Source: Streptomyces sp. ASQP_92 (GTDB taxonomy: Bacteria > Actinomycetota > Actinomycetes > Streptomycetales > Streptomycetaceae). From it: a stretch of 64,000 nucleotides of DNA. A program made the translations under genes and the position numbers. Of this stretch, positions 58,086 to 64,000 are shown one piece after another; the first letter of the stretch is position 1; each line of letters opens with the position of its first letter. The stretch spans positions 1 to 64,000 of the forward strand of contig NZ_JAODUA010000018.1 in the NCBI RefSeq assembly GCF_025399895.1. Reading direction: 5' to 3'. The notes under the pieces are model-generated. The model ran no database searches. It was not told where the DNA came from and saw only the letters and a list, made by a program, of their open reading frames with translations.

Positions 58086-59234
58086 ATGGCCACCCTGAAG
58101 GACGCGACAGCCATCGTCGGGATAGGGCAGACGCCCTTCGCCAAGCAACTGCCCGAATCCGAGAAGACCTTGGCGTGCCGCGCGATCCTCGCCGCCCTCG
58201 ACGACGCGGGCATCAGCCCTTCGGAGGTGGACGCGTTCGCCTCGTACACGATGGAGGAAACCGACGAGGTCGAGGTCGCCAAGTCCATCGGCGCGGGGGA
58301 CGTGACCTTCTTCAGCAGGATCGGCTTCGGCGGCGGGGGCTCCTGCGCCACCGTCGGGCATCTGGCCACCGCGATCGCGGCCGGGCAGGCGAGCGTGGGG
58401 GTGGCCTGGCGGTCCCGAAAGCGGGGCAGCGGCCCAAGGCCCTGGAAGAACACGTCCGTTCAGCTCCCCACCCCCGCCCAGTGGACGCGCCCCTTCGGCC
58501 TGTTGCGGCCCGCCGACGAGATCGGCATGCTGGCCCGCCGCTATCTGCACGAGTACGGCGCCACCCGCGACCACCTCTTCAACGTCGCCCTCGCCTGCCG
58601 CAACCGCGCCAACCAGAACCCGGCCGCGATGATGTACGAGCGCCCGCTGACCCGCGAGATGTACATGACCTCCCGCTGGATCAGCGATCCGCTCTGCCTC
58701 TTCGACAACTGCCTGGAGACAGACGGGGCGTTGGCGTGCGTGGTCGTTTCCGCCGAGCGCGCCCGGGACTGTCGGCGGAAGCCGGTGTACGTGCACTCGG
58801 CGGCCCAGGGTCTGCCCGCCCAGCACCACGGCATGGTCAACTACTGGAACGACGACCCGCTCACCGGGCCCGCCTGGACCGCCGCCCGACACCTGTGGAA
58901 ACAGGCCGACTTCGGCCCGGACGAGATCGACGTGGCCCAGATCTACGACGCGTTCACCCCGCTCATCCCGCTCTCCCTGGAGGGCTACGGCTTCTGCGGG
59001 CGCGGCGAGGGCGCCGCCTTCACCGAGGGCGGCGCCCTGGAGATCGGCGGCCGACTGCCCCTCAACACCGGCGGCGGTGGCCTGAGCGAGGCCTATGTGC
59101 ACGGGTTCAACCTCATCAACGAAGGCGTCAAACAACTGCGCGGCAGCAGCACCGCCCAGGTCCCGAACGCCGCCACCTGCCTGGTCACCGCGGGTGAGGG
59201 AGTCCCCACCTCCGCCCTTCTGCTGAGGAGTTGA
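58086..59234 (+). CDS. Thiolase-fold lipid-transfer/acetyl-CoA acetyltransferase-like protein (SCP-x/Ltp type)
   Basis: A 382-residue protein with the thiolase fold of SCP-x and Ltp proteins. TAIVGIGQTPFAK opens it. GFGGGGSCATVGHLATAIAAG holds a Cys at the nucleophile position. VAQIYDAFTPLIPLSLEGYGFCGRGEG is the second conserved block, and NTGGGGLSEAYVHGFN matches the His region. Such subunits pair with DUF35 OB-fold proteins (the next gene) and act as thiolases or retro-aldolases on acyl-CoA side chains. The ATG at 58086 has GGAGGTGGGG upstream. Confidence 0.88.
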   Translation: MATLKDATAIVGIGQTPFAKQLPESEKTLACRAILAALDDAGISPSEVDAFASYTMEETDEVEVAKSIGAGDVTFFSRIGFGGGGSCATVGHLATAIAAGQASVGVAWRSRKRGSGPRPWKNTSVQLPTPAQWTRPFGLLRPADEIGMLARRYLHEYGATRDHLFNVALACRNRANQNPAAMMYERPLTREMYMTSRWISDPLCLFDNCLETDGALACVVVSAERARDCRRKPVYVHSAAQGLPAQHHGMVNYWNDDPLTGPAWTAARHLWKQADFGPDEIDVAQIYDAFTPLIPLSLEGYGFCGRGEGAAFTEGGALEIGGRLPLNTGGGGLSEAYVHGFNLINEGVKQLRGSSTAQVPNAATCLVTAGEGVPTSALLLRS

Positions 59235-59237
59235 GCG

Positions 59238-59669
59238 ATGCTGTCACCCGTTGTGGACGACGACGGCGCACCCTTCTGGGAGTACGCCGCCGCAGGTGAA
59301 CTCCGCGTCCAGGCCTGCGCCGCACCCGACTGCGGCCGCCTCCGCTTCCCGCCCCGCCCGTGCTGCCCGCACTGCCACTCCTTCGACAGCGAGTGGCGCA
59401 GGATGTCGGGCCGCGGCCGCATCTGGTCCTACGTCCTGCCCCACCCGCCCCTGCTCCCCGACTACGCGGCACAGGCCCCCTACAACGCGGTGATCGTCGA
59501 GCTCGCCGAGGATCCGCTGATCCGGCTCGTCGGCAACGTGGTGGCCGAGCCGGACGCCGCGCTCGACTCCGTCGACCCGGCCCGGCTGAGGATCGGCGCA
59601 CGCGTACAGGTCGCGTTCACCGAGGTCGACGGGGTGAGCGTGCCGCGCTGGCTCCCGGAGCGCGCGTGA
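59238..59669 (+). CDS. Zn-ribbon OB-fold protein (DUF35), thiolase partner
   Basis: A 143-residue DUF35 protein. An N-terminal helix (FWEYAAAGELRVQAC) and a zinc ribbon (CAAPDCG, then CCPHCH) precede an OB-fold (GRIWSYVLPHPPLLPDYAAQAPYNAVIVEL). These subunits form hetero-complexes with Ltp/SCP-x thiolases and can channel acyl-CoA. It starts 4 bp after the thiolase stop and its own stop overlaps the next start (GTGA). All three genes are therefore translationally coupled. Confidence 0.9.
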   Translation: MLSPVVDDDGAPFWEYAAAGELRVQACAAPDCGRLRFPPRPCCPHCHSFDSEWRRMSGRGRIWSYVLPHPPLLPDYAAQAPYNAVIVELAEDPLIRLVGNVVAEPDAALDSVDPARLRIGARVQVAFTEVDGVSVPRWLPERA

Positions 59670-60439
59670 GCGTCCTGGTGACCCGCGACAAGGAGACCGG
59701 CGTCGCGGTCGTCACCCTGAACCGGCCCGAACGCCTCAACGCCATCGACCTGGACACCGCACGCCAACTGGACCACGTCTGGCGGGAGTTGCGCTTCGAC
59801 GACATGGTCCGCGCGGTCGTCCTGACGGGCGCCGGGGAGCGGGCGTTCTGCACCGGGATCGACCGCTCGGCCGAGGTGACCCAGCCCTCGTCCCCGTACT
59901 CGACCGACGATCCCCTGATCGCGATCGGACCCAAGGCCAACGACCTGTGGAAGCCGGTCGTCGCCGCCGTGCGCGGGATGGCCTGCGGCGGGGCGTTCTA
60001 CCTGCTGGGCGAGGCCGAGTTCCTCATCGCCGCCGAGGACGCCACGTTCTTCGACCCGCACACGACGTACGGAATGGTCAGCGCGTACGAGTCCATGTAC
60101 CTCGCGCTGCGCATGCCGCACGGCGAGGCGGCCCGGCTCGCGCTGATGGGCACGGCCGAGCGGATGTCGGCGCGGCGGGCGTACGAGATCGGCTTCGTGA
60201 GCGAACTCGCCGCGCCCGGCGAGGAGTTGACGTCCGCACTGCGCTGCGCGGAGACGATCGCCTCGTTCCCGACCGAGGCCGTACAGGGCACGGTCCGCTC
60301 GCTGTGGGCCGCGAAGGAGGCCACCCTGGCCCAGGCCCACTCCCGCGCCCCCGCCTTCGTCGCCCTCGGAAACCTGCCACCCGAACGGCAGGCGGAACTG
60401 TTCGGCGGGCGCCGCTCCAAGGACTTCCGGGTGCGGTGA
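59666..60439 (+). CDS. Enoyl-CoA hydratase/isomerase (crotonase) family protein
   Basis: A 257-residue crotonase. GVAVVTLNRPERLNAID opens it. GAGERAFCTGIDRSAEV is the first oxyanion-hole segment and VRGMACGGAFYLLGEAEFLIAAEDATFFDPHTTYGMV the second. The usual Glu pair is not obvious, so hydratase versus isomerase or another crotonase activity is open. The GTG at 59666 overlaps the DUF35 stop by 4 bp. With the thiolase and DUF35 subunit it could hydrate an enoyl-CoA for later retro-aldol or thiolytic cleavage. Confidence 0.88.
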   Translation: MSVLVTRDKETGVAVVTLNRPERLNAIDLDTARQLDHVWRELRFDDMVRAVVLTGAGERAFCTGIDRSAEVTQPSSPYSTDDPLIAIGPKANDLWKPVVAAVRGMACGGAFYLLGEAEFLIAAEDATFFDPHTTYGMVSAYESMYLALRMPHGEAARLALMGTAERMSARRAYEIGFVSELAAPGEELTSALRCAETIASFPTEAVQGTVRSLWAAKEATLAQAHSRAPAFVALGNLPPERQAELFGGRRSKDFRVR

Positions 60440-60480
60440 GAAGGCGCGGCGGCGTGGGGCCGGGCGCGGCCGGACCGGGG

Positions 60481-61110
60481 CTAGTTGGCCGACGCCTGCG
60501 CCTCGCAGTGGTTCACCTGGGTGACCATGGAGGGGTGACTCATCGGCACCTTGACGGTCTGGGTGGCGCTGGGGCCCATGGTCACCGGGGCGGATCCCTC
60601 ATCGACGGTCTTGCCGAGCGCGTCGTAGAAGGTGACCCGCACCAGATAGCGGTGGCTGCCGCGGCCGGAGCCGGTACTCACCCGCACGGAAGAGACGTCC
60701 TGCTTGTCGGACGGCGACGCACAGACCGTGACGGTCGCGGTGACACTGGGCGCGGCGCCAGAGCCGCCCGTGGTACCCGTGGTGCTCGTGCCGGTGGTGT
60801 TGTTGTAGCGGTTGCCGTTGTAGCCGCTCGTGTAGCCGCTGGTATAGCCACTGCCGCTGGTACTGCCGGAGCTGGTACCGCTGCCGCTGGAGCCGGTGTC
60901 GCTCGTAGCGCTGCTACTACTGCCGCCCCCGCTGCTGCTACTGCTACCGCTACCGCCACTGCTGTCCGAACTCCCGTTGCTCTTGTGGGAGTTGGAGCAG
61001 CCGCCGCCGGAGCTGTGGCTCTTGCCGTGGCTGCCGTGACTGGAGAATCCGGTCAGCGCGAGCCCCAGCCCAAGCGCCATGGCCGCGCATTTCATTCCAC
61101 GACGTATCAC
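60481..61110 (-). CDS. Secreted Ser/Gly-rich low-complexity protein
   Basis: A 209-residue precursor. The signal peptide is CAAMALGLGLALTGFSS, cleaved near residue 24. Then follow about 90 residues of Ser, Gly, Thr and Asn repeats (GGSGSSSSSGGGSSSS, GSGYTSGYTSGYNGNRY), and a compact C-terminal domain of about 85 residues with two Cys (TVCASPSD and VNHCEA). The C-terminal domain (HRYLVRVTFYDALGKTVDEGSAPVTMG) looks like a beta-sandwich of the FxLYD/extracellular type. The GTG at 61110 has GGAGGGGG upstream. The function is unknown; it could be a surface or spore-associated protein. Confidence 0.7.
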   Translation of the reverse strand: MIRRGMKCAAMALGLGLALTGFSSHGSHGKSHSSGGGCSNSHKSNGSSDSSGGSGSSSSSGGGSSSSATSDTGSSGSGTSSGSTSGSGYTSGYTSGYNGNRYNNTTGTSTTGTTGGSGAAPSVTATVTVCASPSDKQDVSSVRVSTGSGRGSHRYLVRVTFYDALGKTVDEGSAPVTMGPSATQTVKVPMSHPSMVTQVNHCEAQASAN

Positions 61111-61263
61111 CGTCGCACCCCCTCCGAAGACCGGCCGACACCCTAACAGTGGCGCGGTGCGGCAGCCGGACTCCCGCGGGGTTCCGGGCGCCGGGTAGCG
61201 GTGGGCGCATGCCGGGCGTAGCGTCGGCAGCGAGAGCCGCTCTCATTGAGGAGGGCCGAAGAG

Positions 61264-62073
61264 ATGGTCCGCAACGTCCTCGGCTCGGTCCTCGCTCTCG
61301 CCGGAGCGACGGCCGCCGTCTGGAGCCCCTTCCGTGCCTGGTACGACGGCCGTCACGGCAGCACCTACCGCATCGACGACCTGTTCTCGGGCATCTCCGC
61401 CGACAAGGCGGTGGTGGCCGGCTCGCTGCTGCTGCCCTTCGCCTTCGCGGCCCTCGTGACCCTGGTCGGTCTGGTGCTGCGATCCCGAGCCCTGCTCGTG
61501 GTGGCCGGTCTCGTCGTGCTCGGGTTCACCATCCTGTGGATGGTGCGACAGGGCCAGGCGGCGGGCCATCTGACCGTCGACTCCTCCGGGAACGGGCTCG
61601 GCCAGGGCGTCGGGATCGCCCTGGGCGGCGGACTATTGCTGCTGATCGCGGCGGCCCTGACTCCCCCGCGCCGCCGGGCCGGGCCGGAGTCCGCCGGCCG
61701 CGTCGACGCCGCTACCGTGGGCGCCCCGTACGAGCCGTCGGCGGAGCGCACCCCTGAGACTCCGGCGGAGCGGCATCACCCGTACGGGGCACCCGGCGTG
61801 GGGCGGCACGAGCCGCCGGTCGAGGACCCGCACGAGGCACCCGGCGCGGGGCGGCGCGAGCCGGGCGCCGAGGACCCGCACCGTACGACCCGAGAAGCTG
61901 CGCCCGGGGACTACGAGCGCGACGCGGCGCCGCCCCGCGAGGACCCGCACGAGGCGCCCACCCGGCACTCGCAGGAGCCTCCGCCCCGGCACCCGTACGG
62001 CGGGCCGCCGCCCGTGAATCCCTACCGGCAGCCCGGCGAGGGCGGGCCGCAGCAGCCTCCGCGACGAGACTGA
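61264..62073 (+). CDS. Membrane protein with Pro/His-rich cytoplasmic tail
   Basis: A 269-residue protein. Hydrophobic segments near residues 6-22, 52-75, 80-97 and 120-140 suggest four membrane helices. The last ~125 residues are disordered, with repeats of the type EDPHEAPGAGRREPGAEDPH. I do not recognise a family. The ATG at 61264 has GGAGG upstream. A TTG six codons earlier is less likely. No operon partner is seen. Confidence 0.65.
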   Translation: MVRNVLGSVLALAGATAAVWSPFRAWYDGRHGSTYRIDDLFSGISADKAVVAGSLLLPFAFAALVTLVGLVLRSRALLVVAGLVVLGFTILWMVRQGQAAGHLTVDSSGNGLGQGVGIALGGGLLLLIAAALTPPRRRAGPESAGRVDAATVGAPYEPSAERTPETPAERHHPYGAPGVGRHEPPVEDPHEAPGAGRREPGAEDPHRTTREAAPGDYERDAAPPREDPHEAPTRHSQEPPPRHPYGGPPPVNPYRQPGEGGPQQPPRRD

Positions 62074-62154
62074 GCGGTCCCGGCCGAAGGGACTGAGCGA
62101 CCGGGTCGCGGGTCCGCGGATCCTGCGTCCGGGGTCTTGCGCGTCAGGGGTCCG

Positions 62155-62266
62155 GCGTCACAGGCCCCGCGTCACAGGCCCCGCGTCACAGGGCCCGCGT
62201 CACAGGTCCCGCGTCACAGGGCCCGCGTCCCGCGTCACAGGGCCCGCGTCCCGCGTCCCGCGTCCC
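62155..62266. repeat. 14-bp minisatellite with 7-bp subunits
   Basis: GCGTCACAGGSCCC repeats at 62155, 62169, 62183, 62197 and 62211 (exact 14-bp period), then degenerates into GCGTCCC 7-mers (62225, 62246, 62253, 62260), with one more GCGTCACAGG at 62232. It lies between convergent genes, ending 10 bp from the methyltransferase stop. No gene is seen in it. Confidence 0.85.
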
Positions 62267-62275
62267 GGGTCCGCC

Positions 62276-63100
62276 TCACCGCCCCGGCGGCAGGGCCGAG
62301 CCCTCGCTCACTCCCGTACGTACGCCGGTCACGACATGCGCGTACAGCTCCGGCGATGTGAACAGGCGCGCCGTGAGGCCGCCCGCCGCCATCGCCGCGA
62401 GGGCGCCCGGCACCTGCCGCTCGCTCGTCTCCACCAGCAGCGTGCCGCCCGGGGCCAGCCACCGTGGGGCGGCGAGAGCGACGCGGCGCATGACGTCGAG
62501 GCCGTCCGAGCCGCCGTCCAGGGCGACCAGCGGCTCGTGCTCGCGGGCCTCCGGGGGCAGCAGGCCGACCTCGCCGGAGGGGACGTAGGGGACGTTGGCC
62601 GTGAGGATGTCGATCCGGCCGCGCAGGGCGGTCGGGAGCGGGTCGAAGAGATCGCCCTCGTAGACGTGGCCGCCGAACGCGGCGACATTGCGCCGGGCGC
62701 AGCGCACGGCGGCGGGTTCGATGTCGGCGGCGTGCAGTTCGGCCCCCGGCAGCGCGGCGGCGAGGGCCGCGCCGAGCGCGCCCGAGCCGCAGCACAGGTC
62801 CACGACGACGGCCGGCCGGGAAGGGTCGGCGGCGGCGAGGGCCCGGCTCACCAGGAACTCGGTACGGCGCCTCGGCACGAACACCCCGGGGTCGACGGAC
62901 ACTTTGAGCCCGTGGAACTCGGCCCAGCCCAGGACGTGTTCGAGAGGAAGGCCCGAGGCCCTGCGCTCGACCATCGAGGCGACCTGGGCGGGCCCGTCGG
63001 CGGTGGCGAGTATCAACTCGGCTTCGTCCTCGGCGAATACGCATCCGGCGGCACGCAGTCTGGCGATGACGTCCGGCGCCGCGAGCGGCTCAACTGACAT
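62276..63100 (-). CDS. Putative protein N5-glutamine methyltransferase (PrmC/HemK-related)
   Basis: A 274-residue SAM-dependent methyltransferase. VDLCCGSGALGAALAAAL is the SAM-binding motif I (near residues 110-127). VFVPRRRTEFLV resembles the PrmC substrate-binding segment. ILTANVPYVPSGE is the active-site motif, NVPY in place of the NPPY of true PrmC, as in the PrmC-related subfamily. The methyl acceptor is unknown; release-factor Gln is the canonical one. The ATG at 63100 (MSVEPLAAPD) is used. The frame stays open upstream into a GC repeat that is not protein-like. Confidence 0.85.
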   Translation of the reverse strand: MSVEPLAAPDVIARLRAAGCVFAEDEAELILATADGPAQVASMVERRASGLPLEHVLGWAEFHGLKVSVDPGVFVPRRRTEFLVSRALAAADPSRPAVVVDLCCGSGALGAALAAALPGAELHAADIEPAAVRCARRNVAAFGGHVYEGDLFDPLPTALRGRIDILTANVPYVPSGEVGLLPPEAREHEPLVALDGGSDGLDVMRRVALAAPRWLAPGGTLLVETSERQVPGALAAMAAGGLTARLFTSPELYAHVVTGVRTGVSEGSALPPGR

Positions 63101-63184
63101 ACAGGACAAGCCCTTTCGGTACGTGTTAGGGAAAATCCCTCGGGGTCCGCGCGCCCGGCCCGGCTCCGCCGCGTGGGCGAGACC

Positions 63185-63300
63185 GGGCACGCGGACGGCG
63201 GCACGACATGGCACGGATGGCACGGCGCGGCGCGGCACGGATGGCACGGCGCGGCACGGATGGCACGGCGCGGCAGGCGCGGACGGCACGGCGCGGGGCG
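63185..63300. repeat. GC-rich minisatellite, unit GGCACGGATGGCACGGCGC
   Basis: GGCACGGATGG occurs at 63210, 63234 and 63253, embedded in further GGCACGGC and GCGCGGC words. It lies in the ~230-bp gap between the beta-propeller gene stop and the methyltransferase start. No gene or clear promoter is seen. The stretch 63101-63184 holds only ordinary upstream sequence. Confidence 0.75.
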
Positions 63301-63328
63301 GCACGCCCCGGCCTCCCGGCCCCCGCGC

Positions 63329-64000
63329 CTAGCGCGCTCCGGACGTGGCCGTTCCCTTCACCGCGTCCAGCGCGTAGACGCAGCGGTCCTTGCTGCACGC
63401 GTACACGACCCCGGCGCGCACGACGGGCGAGCCGGTGATCTCGCCGCCCGTCGCGAGCTTCCAGCGCAGTTGGCCGCCGGCCGCGTCCAGGGTGTAGAGA
63501 CAGTGGTCGGCCGAGCCGAAGTGGATGCGGCCGTCGGCGACGACGGGGGCGCCGACCACCTCGCCGCCCGCGGCGAAGCGCCACTTGGGGGTGGAGGTGA
63601 CCGCGTCCAGGGTGTAGAGCGCGTTGCCGCTGCCGACGTGGACGTTGCCGTCGGCCACCAGGACCGGCTCGACGGAGTTGCGGGACTCCGTGGCGATGCG
63701 CCAGCGGTCCTTGCCGGTCGCGGCGTCCAGGGCGTACACCGTGCCGAGGTAGTCGGCGAGGTACACACCGCCGCCGGCCACCGCCGGGCCCGGCGCGAAC
63801 GCCGGCGGGGAGAGGAAGACCGCGGGCGCCTCGAAGTGCCAGCGGACGTGTCCGGATGAGATGTCCACGGCGAGGACGCGGGTGCCCGCCGAGACGTAGA
63901 CATAGCCGTCCTGCGCGGGCGCCACCCGGATGGGGACGCCGCCGCAGGAGGCCGCGTCGCCGACCGGGTAGGACCAGCGCTCGGTGCCGGTGCGGGCGTC
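63329..64000 (-). CDS. PQQ-like beta-propeller repeat protein (partial, 5' end outside window)
   Basis: The last 223 codons of a gene that continues past base 64000. It shows at least four beta-propeller blades with the PQQ-enzyme repeat pattern, each holding an A-x-D/N-x-x-T-G-x-x-x-W-like core (e.g. LAVDISSGHVRWHF, YALDAATGKDRWRI, YTLDAVTSTPKWRF, YTLDAAGGQLRWKL). Homologues in Streptomyces sit on Ser/Thr kinases or in secreted proteins. Which kind this is cannot be seen, since the N-terminus is missing. The stop at 63329 gives a natural ending (KGTATSGAR). Confidence 0.85.
   Translation of the reverse strand, partial: DARTGTERWSYPVGDAASCGGVPIRVAPAQDGYVYVSAGTRVLAVDISSGHVRWHFEAPAVFLSPPAFAPGPAVAGGGVYLADYLGTVYALDAATGKDRWRIATESRNSVEPVLVADGNVHVGSGNALYTLDAVTSTPKWRFAAGGEVVGAPVVADGRIHFGSADHCLYTLDAAGGQLRWKLATGGEITGSPVVRAGVVYACSKDRCVYALDAVKGTATSGAR

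Noticed and set aside
57995..58453. Upstream extension of the FadD3-like acyl-CoA synthetase to 58453
   Set aside because: It would run antisense through the thiolase gene and palindrome G; the ATG at 57994 has a good ribosome binding site and the family N-terminus.
63101..63304. N-terminal extension of the PrmC-related protein through the upstream repeat
   Set aside because: The added residues are Pro/Ala/Arg/Cys repeats from a minisatellite; the ATG at 63100 fits the family start.

Overview
The window is actinobacterial and almost certainly from a Streptomyces chromosome. It is very GC-rich, with GTG and TTG starts common. It carries an HrdD-type sigma factor, a whiJ-like XRE/DUF397 pair, an AfsR/SARP-type regulator, FbiC for coenzyme F420, and intergenic repeat families that I recognise as typical of Streptomyces. 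I see no insertion sequence, prophage, CRISPR array or biosynthetic megasynthase. This looks like ordinary chromosome mixed with lineage-variable catabolic and secreted-protein genes.

Layout. 1-8.7 kb: repeat array, drug/proton antiporter with a divergent WYL regulator, hrdD beside a phosphinothricin-acetyltransferase-like GNAT, LigB-type dioxygenase with a divergent MarR regulator, a second antiporter and its TetR neighbour. 8.7-19.3 kb: repeat-rich regulatory region, secreted M6-type protease, acyl-CoA synthetase, LCP protein, tRNA-Arg(CCU), a zinc-ribbon frame without a start codon, a polytopic membrane protein, and a D,D-carboxypeptidase with a very long cytoplasmic tail. 19.4-23.5 kb: GPP34 protein, XRE/DUF397 pair, first catabolic-regulon promoter (SDR and an EthD-like protein). 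23.9-36.5 kb: sodium/solute symporter, ADP-ribosylglycohydrolase homologue with altered metal ligands, STAND-like ATPase with TPRs, TetR/cupin pair, fbiC, CocE hydrolase and an LLM enzyme. 36.5-44.2 kb: two repeat-rich gene-free stretches flanking a Tat-exported PHP hydrolase, a Uma2 protein, an ABM monooxygenase and a deacylase/aldehyde-dehydrogenase pair. 44.2-47.3 kb: LLM-SDR-LLM genes. 47.3-50.2 kb: secreted subtilase, small membrane protein and secreted helical peptide, two of which share a leader element. 50.2-60.4 kb: thioesterase, amidohydrolase, AfsR-type regulator with a repeat peptide, a toxin/antitoxin-like pair, and a CoA ligase / thiolase / OB-fold / enoyl-CoA hydratase cluster. 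60.5-64 kb: secreted Ser/Gly-rich protein, membrane protein, PrmC-like methyltransferase and the 3' part of a PQQ-like beta-propeller gene.

Two higher-order patterns stand out. First, a palindrome of the form CTGAC-N5-GTCAG (with small variations) occurs seven times, in five promoter regions only, 20 to 93 bp upstream of SDR, LLM, amidohydrolase, CoA-ligase and thiolase genes. This predicts a TetR-type catabolic regulon that uses F420 enzymes (fbiC is in the same window). Second, a leader of about 85 nt occurs upstream of two neighbouring secreted-protein genes. It has an identical 23-nt core and a co-varying closing helix. In one copy it can form an alternative hairpin that hides the ribosome binding site. 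It looks like an undescribed regulatory RNA.

All functions are inferred from sequence recognition. No database search was run.
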